Source: Betaproteobacteria bacterium
GTDB taxonomy: Bacteria > Pseudomonadota > Gammaproteobacteria > Burkholderiales > CANMPU01
Length of the DNA stretch: 8,600 nt
Assembly: GCA_947499755.1 (NCBI GenBank)
Contig: CANMPU010000027.1
Coordinates: 1 to 8,600, forward strand
Reading direction: 5' to 3'
The notes under the pieces: generated by a model
The model's database searches: none
Told to the model about the DNA's origin: nothing
What the model saw: the letters and a program-made list of their open reading frames with translations, nothing else
Shown: piece after piece, positions 1 through 6,830 of the stretch
Layout: each line of letters begins with the position of its first letter
Numbering within the stretch: position 1 is the stretch's first letter
Made by a program: the position numbers and the translations under genes

Positions 1-1
1 G

Positions 2-409
2 AAAATTTACGGATCTATTGTCCCCGACGGCTTAGGGAAATTTAGTGCCGTTTCCCGCCTAGAGACAGGCACCGTTACCCTTACTGCAAACAACGGTGCC
101 ATCGCGGCAAAACTAAAGCAATTTACGCCTAAGCTATTGGATCGATTCCGTAAACAAGGCGTTGAGGTTACTTCAATTCGCATTGAAGTGCAAGTTGGAA
201 AAAGGGGGCAAAAACACCCGCTTATCGCGCCTAAGCAAAAACAGCTTAATCAGAAAACACTGCTGACGCTAAACGAGTTAAGCGCAAAACTGGAACCGGG
301 GGCACTTAAAAACGCGTTGTCTAATATGATAAATCGGCATGTAAGCGATTCAGCGGACGATGAATCTGAGGACGATGGTCAGCGCGCCCATAATAAGGCC
401 AACGATTAG
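2..409 (+). CDS. DUF721/DciA-family protein, 5' end outside window
   Basis: The frame is open from base 2 to the TAG at 407-409, giving about 135 residues of a protein whose start lies before the window. The visible part carries the DUF721 pattern: a beta-rich stretch (SRLETGTVTLTANNGAIAAK), then KLKQFTPKLLDRFRKQGVEVTSIRIEVQV. DUF721 includes DciA, the loader of replicative helicase DnaB in bacteria without DnaC. Whether this short form loads helicase is inference. After the folded part comes a basic, Gln/Lys-rich linker, then a Leu/Ala helix (roughly visible residues 92-110), then a very acidic tail (DSADDESEDD) that is probably disordered. The gene runs opposite to the cell-wall cluster and ends inside the facing small membrane gene. 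A DUF721 gene convergent to lpxC is, from memory, a common betaproteobacterial arrangement. A TTG at 137 is internal and not the start, because conserved sequence precedes it. Confidence 0.8.
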   Translation, partial: KIYGSIVPDGLGKFSAVSRLETGTVTLTANNGAIAAKLKQFTPKLLDRFRKQGVEVTSIRIEVQVGKRGQKHPLIAPKQKQLNQKTLLTLNELSAKLEPGALKNALSNMINRHVSDSADDESEDDGQRAHNKAND

Positions 410-532
410 CGAAATTTTCAATATCTGCCAGGAAAAAGTTAAGTAGCGCCGATTTTTAGTAAACGCGTACAAAAGTATCGTAGCGCCTACGGATATTAGA
501 GCGATGAAGCCGATAATCCGTATAACTAGCAC
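350..532 (-). CDS. small two-helix inner-membrane protein
   Basis: A 60-residue protein of unknown function. Two hydrophobic segments (about residues 4-24 and 38-56) are joined by a basic, aromatic loop, TKNRRYLTFSWQ, so it should be a membrane hairpin. The loop is likely cytoplasmic by the positive-inside rule. The start is GTG at 532-530. A TGA lies immediately upstream in frame (535-533), so no longer form exists. A GGGTG stretch about 6 bases upstream is a weak ribosome site. It follows lpxC by 61 bp on the same strand and is probably its last co-transcribed neighbour. Its final 60 bp lie antisense to the DUF721 gene tail. The RRYL-F-WQ pattern resembles small proteins I recall beside lpxC in betaproteobacteria, which is memory and not a search. 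The alternative is a chance reading frame, but two well-formed helices, a positive loop and gene position argue for a real gene. Confidence 0.62.
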   Translation of the reverse strand: MLVIRIIGFIALISVGATILLYAFTKNRRYLTFSWQILKISLIVGLIMGALTIVLRFIVR

Positions 533-593
533 TCAAACACCCGTTAGAATAATACTCAATTCTGCACGCAGTGTAATAAGATCGCGGAGGGGG

Positions 594-1505
594 TCATATT
601 GATTGCGCTTGCAGGGCAAAAAACGATGGGGCTTCTTCTTGTTTCTCAAAACTAACATATTCCCACGCACTTTGATCTTCAAGCAATTTGCGCAATAGCG
701 TATTGTTCAGAGCATGTCCCGACTTGTGTCCTGAAAACGCGCCTATCAACGGATGGCCAAGAAGATAGAGATCGCCGACGGCATCCAAAACTTTGTGCTT
801 AACAAATTCATCTTCAAAGCGTAAACCGTCGCTATTCAAAACACGATATTCGTCCATAACGATCGCGTTATCCAGGCTACCGCCCAGTGCCAATCCTTGC
901 GATCGCATCATTTCGACGTCCTGCATAAAACCAAAAGTACGCGCGCGCCCTATCTCCTTAACATAAGAAGTGTCGGCAAAGTCTACGCTCACAGTCTGTA
1001 CGGAACTTTCAAAAGCGGGGTGCTTGAATACGATACTGAAGTTGATTTTAAAGCCATTGAAGGGTTCAAATTTTACCCACTTATCCCCGTCCGCAACCTC
1101 AACCTGCTTTAGCACACGAATAAATTTCTTGGGCGCATTTTGTTCTTCTACTCCTGCAGATTGAAGCAAAAACACGAATGGGCTCGCACTACCGTCCATG
1201 ATGGGTACTTCAGCTGCCGTAACATCGACGTAAGCATTGTCAATACCCAATCCGGCAAATGCGGACATCAGATGCTCAACAGTAGACACGCGCGCCCCGT
1301 CGCTTTCTAAGCAAGACGACAAACGCGTATCACGCACTTGATAGGGACCGGCTTTAATTTCCACCGCTGGGTTTAGGTCGGTGCGATTAAATACTATTCC
1401 GGTATTTACCGCGGCCGGCCGTAGAGTCATGTAAACCTTTTGACCCGTGTGTAATCCTACGCCAGTGGCTCGAATAATATTTTTTAAGGTCCGCTGTTTA
1501 ACCAT
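594..1505 (-). CDS. lpxC: UDP-3-O-acyl-N-acetylglucosamine deacetylase LpxC
   Basis: Zinc-dependent, cytoplasmic deacetylase that removes acetate from UDP-3-O-(hydroxyacyl)-GlcNAc, the first committed step of lipid A synthesis. It has 303 residues (E. coli 305) and aligns from the first residues, MVKQRTLK against MIKQRTLK. Visible motifs are GVGLHTG (15-21), STVEHL with catalytic Glu77 and zinc ligand His78, IMDGSASPF (102-110), RARTFGF (188-193 region), HKVLD with His237, Lys238 and Asp241, and SGHALNN with His264. All catalytic and zinc residues are present. The ATG at 1505-1503 has GAGG only two bases upstream, an unusually close spacing, and no other in-frame start precedes it. The gene follows ftsZ after 114 bp, which may hold its own promoter. 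The C-terminus, FFALQAQSI, differs from the E. coli AVLA-ending degron read by FtsH, so turnover control may differ. Confidence 0.98.
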   Translation of the reverse strand: MVKQRTLKNIIRATGVGLHTGQKVYMTLRPAAVNTGIVFNRTDLNPAVEIKAGPYQVRDTRLSSCLESDGARVSTVEHLMSAFAGLGIDNAYVDVTAAEVPIMDGSASPFVFLLQSAGVEEQNAPKKFIRVLKQVEVADGDKWVKFEPFNGFKINFSIVFKHPAFESSVQTVSVDFADTSYVKEIGRARTFGFMQDVEMMRSQGLALGGSLDNAIVMDEYRVLNSDGLRFEDEFVKHKVLDAVGDLYLLGHPLIGAFSGHKSGHALNNTLLRKLLEDQSAWEYVSFEKQEEAPSFFALQAQSI

Positions 1506-1550
1506 ATCCTCGGCGATCTCGCTTATTCTCGTGAATCAAACTAAGTCACT

Positions 1551-1559
1551 ATAATATCA
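1551..1559 (-). promoter_or_regulatory. candidate extended -10 promoter for lpxC
   Basis: On the minus strand the sequence TTGATATTAT gives TG-A-TATTAT, an extended -10 element with five of six matches to TATAAT. No good -35 hexamer is seen 16-18 bases upstream, as is usual for extended -10 promoters. Transcription would start near 1544, leaving a leader of about 40 bases before the lpxC ATG. lpxC has its own promoter in other bacteria, which makes this plausible, but it rests on one motif. Confidence 0.35.
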
Positions 1560-1571
1560 AGTAATTGCGTT

Positions 1572-1594
1572 CGACGCGAGCGTTCCTCGCGGCG
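1572..1594. repeat. dyad symmetry between ftsZ and lpxC
   Basis: Perfect 6-bp inverted repeat CGCGAG / CTCGCG (1575-1580 and 1586-1591) with a 5-base centre. Two more pairs form after one mismatch (1572-1573 with 1593-1594). GCGTTC also occurs twice, at 1567 and 1580, 13 bases apart. Neither strand has a T-run after the stem, so it is not a rho-independent terminator. It sits where the -35 region of the candidate lpxC promoter would be, so it could be an operator, or a hairpin in readthrough mRNA from ftsZ. Confidence 0.4.
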
Positions 1595-1619
1595 CATTCG
1601 TTAACAGAGTATATCTAGA

Positions 1620-2771
1620 CTAATCTGCTTGCTTGCGCAAAAACGCCGGGATATCCAGTGTTTCAATTCCTGATTGCTTCATTGCCTCAACGGTTGCATC
1701 GCGGTTCCTTCTGCGAACGACGGCTGGAGTATCAAGCTCACTGTAACTAACAGTCAACGGTATCGCATCCGTCCCAGTTTTCACCACGTTCAACGGCTTG
1801 ATCTGCGTACGGCTAATCGGCTTACCCAAACCAGTAGCAACCATGGTCACGCGGAGCTCATCGCGAATGGACTCGTCTATTACGGTACCCACAATCACTG
1901 TAGCGTCGTCAGCAGTAAATGATTTAATGGTCTCCATCACTTCGTGAACCTCACGCATCTTAAGGCTGGTACTCGCCGTAATATTTACTAACACGCCTCG
2001 AGCGCCGGATAGATTGGTATCTTCCAAAAGCGGGCTTGCGACCGCTTGTGCCGCTGCAATACGACCACGATCCGGTCCCGACGCGGAAGCCGAACCCATC
2101 ATCGCCATGCCCATCTCCGACATCACGGTTCTCACATCAGCAAAGTCGACATTCACCAGCCCTGGACAATTGATCACTTCTGCGATACCGGCAACCGCAC
2201 CATGTAGCACATTGTTAGCGGCCTCAAATGCTTCCAGCATACTGACATCTTCACCCAACACTTGCATGAGTTTGTCATTCGGAATCACGATCAGCGAATC
2301 CACGTGTTGTGATAATTCCTCTAGTCCTTCTTGCGCGACCTTAAGACGCTTCCCTTCAAAAGTAAATGGCTTGGTTACGACCGCAACCGTAAGGATACCC
2401 ATGCTTTTCGCGATCTCAGCAACCACAGGGGCGGCACCAGTTCCTGTTCCACCACCCATCCCAGCCGTCAGGAATAACATATCCGCCCCTTCGATTAGCT
2501 CGGTAATCCGCTCTCTATCCTCTAACGCAGAGTCGCGACCAATATTCGGATTCGCTCCAGCACCTAATCCTTTTGTAATGGTGGTACCCAATTGCAATTG
2601 GATCTTGGCCTGGTTTCTTCGAAGTGCTTGAACGTCCGTGTTTGCGGAAATAAATTCCACACCCAGAACACCTTTGCTGATCATATGATCGATCGCGTTG
2701 CCACCACATCCGCCAACGCCGACAACTTTTATCACTGCTTCCTGGCTTTGCGCGTCCACTAGTTCAAACAT
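1620..2771 (-). CDS. ftsZ: cell division protein FtsZ
   Basis: Tubulin-like GTPase that polymerises into the Z ring at midcell. The product is 383 residues, the same length as E. coli FtsZ. The nucleotide-binding start GVGGCGGNAI (18-27), NTDVQAL (44-50) and tubulin signature GGGTGTG (106-112) are present. So is the synergy loop NVDFADV with Asn207, Asp209 and Asp212, which completes the GTPase site of the neighbouring subunit at the same numbering as E. coli. The GTPase and C-terminal domains run to about residue 316. A short linker of about 50 residues follows, and then the conserved tail LDIPAFLRKQAD (372-383), which binds FtsA and other partners. It lies 71 bp after ftsA with a strong ribosome site AAGGAG six bases before the ATG. 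The strong site suits the excess of FtsZ over FtsA seen in other bacteria. No unusual residues were noticed. Confidence 0.99.
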   Translation of the reverse strand: MFELVDAQSQEAVIKVVGVGGCGGNAIDHMISKGVLGVEFISANTDVQALRRNQAKIQLQLGTTITKGLGAGANPNIGRDSALEDRERITELIEGADMLFLTAGMGGGTGTGAAPVVAEIAKSMGILTVAVVTKPFTFEGKRLKVAQEGLEELSQHVDSLIVIPNDKLMQVLGEDVSMLEAFEAANNVLHGAVAGIAEVINCPGLVNVDFADVRTVMSEMGMAMMGSASASGPDRGRIAAAQAVASPLLEDTNLSGARGVLVNITASTSLKMREVHEVMETIKSFTADDATVIVGTVIDESIRDELRVTMVATGLGKPISRTQIKPLNVVKTGTDAIPLTVSYSELDTPAVVRRRNRDATVEAMKQSGIETLDIPAFLRKQAD

Positions 2772-2777
2772 GCCGTT

Positions 2778-2783
2778 CTCCTT
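2778..2783 (-). promoter_or_regulatory. strong ribosome binding site of ftsZ
   Basis: AAGGAG on the minus strand, six bases before the ftsZ ATG. It is the best combination of motif and spacing in the window and fixes the start at 2771. Confidence 0.8.
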
Positions 2784-2806
2784 GTCGTTCTAACATTAAT
2801 AAATAA

Positions 2807-2836
2807 ACCATAAATTTCCATCTCGTTAATATTCAA
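2807..2836 (-). promoter_or_regulatory. candidate promoter before ftsZ
   Basis: The 71-bp ftsA-ftsZ gap is AT-rich. On the minus strand TTGAAT (plus 2831-2836) and TATGGT (plus 2807-2812) are separated by 18 bases, each matching four of six bases of the sigma-70 hexamers. The leader to ftsZ would be about 30 bases. A match this weak can arise by chance in AT-rich DNA. Confidence 0.25.
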
Positions 2837-2842
2837 AAAGTG

Positions 2843-4081
2843 CTAAAAATTTGTTTGAAACCAATTTTTCATTTTCCCCAATACTTGGGAAACAGATCCG
2901 CTACGCATTCTTTCGACGTTGCGCCGTTGATATTGGTGATACCCATCCAACAACAGGCCGACGCCAGTTGAATAGCGCGGGTTTTTTATTACCTCTGCCA
3001 ACCCACCCACGTACTGCGGCACACCCAAGCGCACTGGCATATGAAAAACTTCTTCACCGAGTTCGATCATTCCTGGCATGACGCTACTACCGCCGGTAAT
3101 GACCACACCGGACGACAACAAATCTTCGTATCCGCCGCGGCGAAATTCAGCTTGCACTAGGCTATAGAGCTCCTCGACGCGCGGCTCTATCACTTCCGCT
3201 AAAGTTTGTCGCGAAAGTTGTCGCGCACCGCGATCGCCAACGCCCGGGACTTCGACCATTTCGTTAGCATCTGCCATTTGGCGTAGCGCGCACCCATAAC
3301 GTCGTTTGATTTCCTCGGCGTCCTTCGTTGGCGTGCGTAATGCCATCGCGATATCATTGGTGATCTGGTCTCCAGCGATCGGAATCACTGCAGTGTGCCG
3401 AATCGCACCGTGGGTAAAAATCGCGACGTCGGTCGTTCCACCGCCGATGTCTACGAGACACACGCCCAAATCCTTTTCATCTTCCGAAAGTACTGCCAGC
3501 GCGGAAGCAAGCGGTTGTAGCATCAGGTCGTTGACTTCTAGTCCGCAACGCCGAATACATTTCAGTATATTCTGTGCTGCCGATACTGCGCCGGTAACGA
3601 TGTGAACTTTTACCTCAAGTCGAACGCCACTCATGCCTATGGGTTCGCGCACATCCTCTTGCCCGTCGATAACGAATTCTTGATTGAGCACATGTAAAAT
3701 TTGTTGATCCGTAGGAATGCTCACGGCTTTGGCAGTCTCAACCACGCGTTCCACATCGAGATGTGTCACTTCCCGGTCTTTGATCGCAACCATGCCATGG
3801 GAATTGAAACTTCTGATGTGGCTACCCGCGATTCCGGTATAAACATCGCGAATTTTTCTGTCGGCCATCAGCTCGGCTTCTTCTAACGCACGTTGAATGG
3901 CATGCACTGTCGACTCAATATTGACCACCACACCTTTTTTCAGCCCACGTGAAGGATGTTGCCCAAGCGCAACGATTTCTAATCCCTGGTCCGGAACAAT
4001 GTCCGCAACGATGGCTGCTATCTTCGATGTGCCTATATCCAAAGCAACAATCTGGTTTTTCAATTCCTTCTGCTTACTCAT
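2843..4081 (-). CDS. ftsA: cell division protein FtsA
   Basis: Actin-like ATPase that ties the Z ring to the inner membrane and recruits later division proteins. The product is 412 residues, typical for the family. It shows phosphate-1 motif VALDIGTSK (12-20), phosphate-2 motif LVDIGGGTTD (209-218) and adenosine motif GVVITGGSSVMPGM (325-338). The 1C domain specific to FtsA fills about 85-165. The C-terminal LGKMKNWFQTNF (401-412) is an amphipathic membrane-targeting helix comparable to the E. coli tail, so the protein is complete. The ATG at 4081-4079 is the first possible start because TAG lies at 4087-4085 in frame. The only strong ribosome-site match, GGAGGT, is 13 bases upstream, farther than usual, although GAGAT lies closer. 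The gene follows ftsQ after 51 bp and precedes ftsZ, whose tail peptide it binds. Confidence 0.98.
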   Translation of the reverse strand: MSKQKELKNQIVALDIGTSKIAAIVADIVPDQGLEIVALGQHPSRGLKKGVVVNIESTVHAIQRALEEAELMADRKIRDVYTGIAGSHIRSFNSHGMVAIKDREVTHLDVERVVETAKAVSIPTDQQILHVLNQEFVIDGQEDVREPIGMSGVRLEVKVHIVTGAVSAAQNILKCIRRCGLEVNDLMLQPLASALAVLSEDEKDLGVCLVDIGGGTTDVAIFTHGAIRHTAVIPIAGDQITNDIAMALRTPTKDAEEIKRRYGCALRQMADANEMVEVPGVGDRGARQLSRQTLAEVIEPRVEELYSLVQAEFRRGGYEDLLSSGVVITGGSSVMPGMIELGEEVFHMPVRLGVPQYVGGLAEVIKNPRYSTGVGLLLDGYHQYQRRNVERMRSGSVSQVLGKMKNWFQTNF

Positions 4082-4094
4082 GTGCTATCTCGTA

Positions 4095-4100
4095 ACCTCC
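4095..4100 (-). promoter_or_regulatory. distant ribosome binding site candidate of ftsA
   Basis: GGAGGT on the minus strand is a full match to the 16S tail but stands 13 bases from the ftsA ATG. No ATG, GTG or TTG sits at the normal distance after it, and an in-frame TAG excludes a longer FtsA. Confidence 0.4.
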
Positions 4101-4132
4101 AAAAACGGCACTACGACAATATCTACTTGGCT

Positions 4133-4852
4133 TCATCCGCTGCGTTGTCCCCAGGTTATTCCCACGACGCGAACCGCAAACCCGTTCTCATAGCGCAGGT
4201 CAAAATACTTCCCGTTTTGCGGCGCCGCCGCCAGAACGACCGGGTACGATGTAACAAAGCGCTCCATCCTTTGTGCCACGTGTTCTCGACCCAATTCAAT
4301 TACAACATCATTATCTAGACGCACTTGCCATGCCCCTCGGGCGGAGACTTTAATTTGATCTGGCGTGCGGCCTAGTGTTTGTAGCTGCGAGCGAAACTCT
4401 AGGTAGCGCTGAGAAATCTCTTTCACGTAATCTAGTGGGCTGATAAAAATAGGCAGTGCCGCATCCGAGGCCGCTGCGAATACATCGCCATGGGTGTCCA
4501 CCAGCGCGGCATCACCCAAGCGTGCTAAGACATCATGTTCTTGCAGTGAGACGACAATGCGATTGGGCCACTCACGCCGAAAATTTGCAGTTCGCACCCA
4601 AGGAAGTTTTTCAAAGGTTGACTTTGCCGCGATTAGATCAAGTGTGAAAAAATTTCCCTTAAGCTCTCTGTAGACTATTGTTTCTATCTGCTGTGGTGTG
4701 ACGTAGCGCAATTTCCCGGCAACGCGAACATCGCGCACAGAAAACGCGTCCAGTTGCAGCACCATCAGTAAAAATGCATAACCCAGCATGAACCCCGCGC
4801 CCAAAAATAATAGGTTTGCGATTCTCGATAACGCCTGCTGGTTATCCCACAT
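4133..4852 (-). CDS. ftsQ: cell division protein FtsQ
   Basis: Single-pass inner-membrane protein of the divisome that scaffolds FtsB and FtsL in the periplasm. The product is 239 residues. It has a short cytoplasmic start (1-10), one membrane helix (about 11-33, [20 protein letters not shown]), and a POTRA domain (about 36-105) beginning [10 protein letters not shown] and ending [22 protein letters not shown] beta domain follows with the family pattern [13 protein letters not shown] (216-228). The ATG at 4852 overlaps the end of ddlB by 11 bp. GGAG (plus 4860-4863) stands seven bases upstream inside ddlB, which suggests translational coupling. The order ddlB-ftsQ-ftsA-ftsZ matches the classical dcw cluster. 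Sequence identity in this family is low, so the call rests mainly on architecture, the WP and YFDLRY motifs and position, which together are decisive. Confidence 0.96.
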   Translation of the reverse strand: MWDNQQALSRIANLLFLGAGFMLGYAFLLMVLQLDAFSVRDVRVAGKLRYVTPQQIETIVYRELKGNFFTLDLIAAKSTFEKLPWVRTANFRREWPNRIVVSLQEHDVLARLGDAALVDTHGDVFAAASDAALPIFISPLDYVKEISQRYLEFRSQLQTLGRTPDQIKVSARGAWQVRLDNDVVIELGREHVAQRMERFVTSYPVVLAAAPQNGKYFDLRYENGFAVRVVGITWGQRSG

Positions 4853-5834
4853 ATGCGAGCTCCATTATCCTTAGTACTAGGTCATCAAAATCCAGCCCTT
4901 GTGCTTTTGCGGCCATGGGTACTAAGGAATGATCTGTCATTCCCGGCACGGTATTCACTTCTAAAAAGTAGGGGTTGCTGTCCTTATCGAGCATGACGTC
5001 GCAACGACCCCAATCCTTGCAACCTAGAAGGCGAAATGCACGCAATGCCAGTTCTTGGACAGATTTCTCGGTTGTGGCGCTCAGCCCGCTTGGACAGAGA
5101 TAGCGTGTGTTATTCGCGAAATATTTGGCGTCATAGTCATAAAATTCACGTGGCGTTTCTAAGCGAATCAGCGGCAGTGCGCTATCGCCAAGCACTGCGG
5201 CGGTAAGCTCGCTACCACTAATGAATTGTTCAGCTAAAATGATATCGTCATAGCGTGACGCAAGTTCGTACGCCTGTTTAAGCTCTTGAATAGTGCTTAC
5301 CTTACTGACGCCAATACTTGATCCTTCGCGTCCTGGTTTTACAACAACCGGCAATCCGAGATATTCCGTAACGGCGTCAAAGCTAAAGTCTGGTGCTAAC
5401 AACAAAAATCGCGGCGTCGGAATTCCCGCTGCTTGCCAAATCAGCTTAGTACGCCATTTATCCATCGCGATTGCACTTGCCATGACACCACTACCTGAAT
5501 AGGGAATACCCAACCACTCCAGCGCGCCCTGAATTGTTCCATCTTCGCCAAAGCGCCCGTGCAGCGCGATAAACACACGATCGAATTTCAGTGCTGCTAA
5601 CTCATTTAGCCCATGTTGGCTAGGATCAAACGCATGTGCGTTAACGCCGCGCCGTATTAATGCAGCCAAAACCGCGGATCCGCTTTTCAGCGAAATTTCA
5701 CGTTCGGCAGATTTTCCGCCCATTAACACACCGACTTTTCCGTAGTCACGTTGCACAACCGCATCGCGCACCTGCGAATTGCCTAAGCCCACGCTGCCCG
5801 AGCTAAATTTTGCAGCCATGCAATAGTCCGCCAT
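4842..5834 (-). CDS. ddlB: D-alanine--D-alanine ligase
   Basis: Cytoplasmic ATP-grasp enzyme that joins two D-alanines to make the dipeptide MurF adds to the wall precursor. From ATG at 5834 it has 330 residues. Motifs are [14 protein letters not shown] (36-49), [13 protein letters not shown] (91-103), the ATP-grasp loop [16 protein letters not shown] (164-179), the lid FYDYDAKYF (231-239), and GRCDVML then [10 protein letters not shown]. The last two carry Arg277, Asp279, Glu292 and Asn294, matching E. coli DdlB Arg255, Asp257, Glu270 and Asn272. Tyr in the lid suits D-Ala rather than D-lactate. The frame stays open back to 6020 inside murB, but the start at 5834 is favoured by GGGGAG five bases upstream and the TAATG overlap with the murB stop. 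Even so, about 29 residues precede the usual N-terminus, which is longer than normal. ATG at 5819 or GTG at 5771 or 5756 are alternatives. Confidence 0.97.
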   Translation of the reverse strand: MADYCMAAKFSSGSVGLGNSQVRDAVVQRDYGKVGVLMGGKSAEREISLKSGSAVLAALIRRGVNAHAFDPSQHGLNELAALKFDRVFIALHGRFGEDGTIQGALEWLGIPYSGSGVMASAIAMDKWRTKLIWQAAGIPTPRFLLLAPDFSFDAVTEYLGLPVVVKPGREGSSIGVSKVSTIQELKQAYELASRYDDIILAEQFISGSELTAAVLGDSALPLIRLETPREFYDYDAKYFANNTRYLCPSGLSATTEKSVQELALRAFRLLGCKDWGRCDVMLDKDSNPYFLEVNTVPGMTDHSLVPMAAKAQGLDFDDLVLRIMELAYVG

Positions 5835-6790
5835 TAAGGCTCCCCAATAATTCGGACTTCCGCTTCCAAATCCACGCCGCATAGGTCTTTGACTCCTTGT
5901 TGAACTTGTTGAATCAATGCTTCGATATCTGCTGCCATTGCTGTGCCAGTGTTCACAATAAAATTTGCATGCTTTTGCGAAATCTCGGCACCACCCACCC
6001 TCAACCCCTTGAACCCACATTGCTCTATCAGTCTTGCGGCAAAATCGCTCTTAGGGTTGCGAAACACCGAGCCGGCATTGGGTCGATCGAGCGGCTGTGT
6101 CTCGCCACGTTGCTTCAGCAGGACATCGATGGTTTGCTTCCCACGCTTTGCGTCGCCACGATCTAGCCTTATCCAAGCAGCAAGAAACCATTCTGTTAAC
6201 GCTGGCGTGTTCTGGTTTCCCTTTAAGGTAACGGAGCGATAACCGACTTCGTAGTCTTCGCGGTTGCGCTGCATGACTTTTCCATCGCGGCCAACGACTA
6301 AAACACGATGAACCATGCCCCATGTTTCGTGCCCGAAACAGCCGGTATTCATCGCGAGCGCGCCCCCCAAGGTACCCGGGATACCGACTAAAAATTCAGC
6401 GCCGCATAGGCCGTGACGCGCCGTAAATCGCGCGAGTTTGGGTGAAGCGACACCCGCTTCGCAATAAACCGTCAACGCCAGTTCGCCTGATTCACTTTGC
6501 GTTTCATTTTCCAAACGCAGCGCACTTAACGCGGGATGGGTCAGAATCACCGTGCCACGTACGCCGCCATCCCGTACAAGCGTATTGCTACCTAGCCCAA
6601 TGAAATATATCGCTTCATCACTAGGCAAGGAACGTAGGAATTGCGCCAAATCTTCAATATCGGCTGGCGCATAAAATCGATCTGCCAATCCGCCAACACG
6701 CCAACTGGTGTGTCGCGCCATGGAAATGTGCGTTTGCAATTTCCCTCGCAATTCCTTATGCGCTAATAGCTGTTGTTCCGCCATATTCAT
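5834..6790 (-). CDS. murB: UDP-N-acetylenolpyruvoylglucosamine reductase MurB
   Basis: FAD enzyme that uses NADPH to reduce UDP-GlcNAc-enolpyruvate to UDP-MurNAc in the cytoplasm. The product is 318 residues. The FAD-binding part has TSWRVGG (28-34), [12 protein letters not shown] (65-76) and [24 protein letters not shown] (130-153). The substrate domain has GYRS with Arg185, AGSVFRNP with the catalytic Ser241 and, near the end, AEVRIIG with Glu311. The protein lacks the extra loop region of the longer E. coli type and looks like the short (type II) form. Start codons are ATG at 6790 or 6784. An in-frame TGA at 6817-6815 with no start between excludes a longer form. Neither ATG has a clear ribosome site, which is odd for an essential gene. 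The TAA overlaps the ddlB ATG by one base. It lies 40 bp after murC, which uses its product. Confidence 0.98.
   Translation of the reverse strand: MNMAEQQLLAHKELRGKLQTHISMARHTSWRVGGLADRFYAPADIEDLAQFLRSLPSDEAIYFIGLGSNTLVRDGGVRGTVILTHPALSALRLENETQSESGELALTVYCEAGVASPKLARFTARHGLCGAEFLVGIPGTLGGALAMNTGCFGHETWGMVHRVLVVGRDGKVMQRNREDYEVGYRSVTLKGNQNTPALTEWFLAAWIRLDRGDAKRGKQTIDVLLKQRGETQPLDRPNAGSVFRNPKSDFAARLIEQCGFKGLRVGGAEISQKHANFIVNTGTAMAADIEALIQQVQQGVKDLCGVDLEAEVRIIGEP
5840..5845 (-). promoter_or_regulatory. ribosome binding site deciding the ddlB start
   Basis: GGGGAG on the minus strand, five bases before the ATG at 5834, inside the last codons of murB. Together with the one-base stop/start overlap it favours this start over the longer open frame reaching back to 6020. 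Confidence 0.7.
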
Positions 6791-6801
6791 AAGAGTTTCA
6801 T
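6787..6801 (-). other. possible four-codon leader frame overlapping murB start
   Basis: ATG AAA CTC TTA TGA on the minus strand, whose stop overlaps the murB start as ATGA. Such an overlap could allow re-initiation on murB, which lacks its own visible ribosome site. No ribosome site precedes the leader either, so it may be chance. Confidence 0.2.
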
Positions 6802-6809
6802 ACTGAAAC
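6795..6809. repeat. small inverted repeat just before murB
   Basis: GTTTCA / TGAAAC, 6 bp, with a 3-base centre. In mRNA it would form a short hairpin ending four bases before the murB ATG and covering the place where a ribosome site should be. There is no T-run, so it is not a terminator. It is AT-rich and probably weak. Confidence 0.3.
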
Positions 6810-6830
6810 CGTAGTCACTATCTAAGCGCT

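Noticed and set aside
443..487. GTAGCGCC direct repeat, 37 bases apart.
   Set aside because: Only two copies of 8 bp, both inside the small coding frame and explained by its codons.
476..495. A hairpin TATCGTAG-CGC-CTACGGATA after the DUF721 gene, considered as a terminator.
   Set aside because: The stem has a bulge, no T-run follows on the plus strand and only four T on the minus strand, and it is inside the small membrane gene.
533..593. Searched the gap after lpxC for a terminator or promoter.
   Set aside because: Only a short CTGC-GT-GCAG palindrome and an isolated TATTAT without a -35 partner; neither is convincing.
2014..2631. A 205-codon open frame antisense to ftsZ.
   Set aside because: It lies wholly inside ftsZ, has no ribosome site, and its Ser/Thr/Ala/Pro-rich composition is what the complement of ftsZ codons gives.
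5835..6020. A longer Ddl frame starting at 6020 inside murB.
   Set aside because: The extra 62 residues are an alternative frame of conserved MurB sequence. Ribosome site and TAATG overlap favour 5834.
6051..6323. A 90-codon minus-strand frame inside murB.
   Set aside because: It is an out-of-frame shadow of the MurB substrate domain with no motif of its own.
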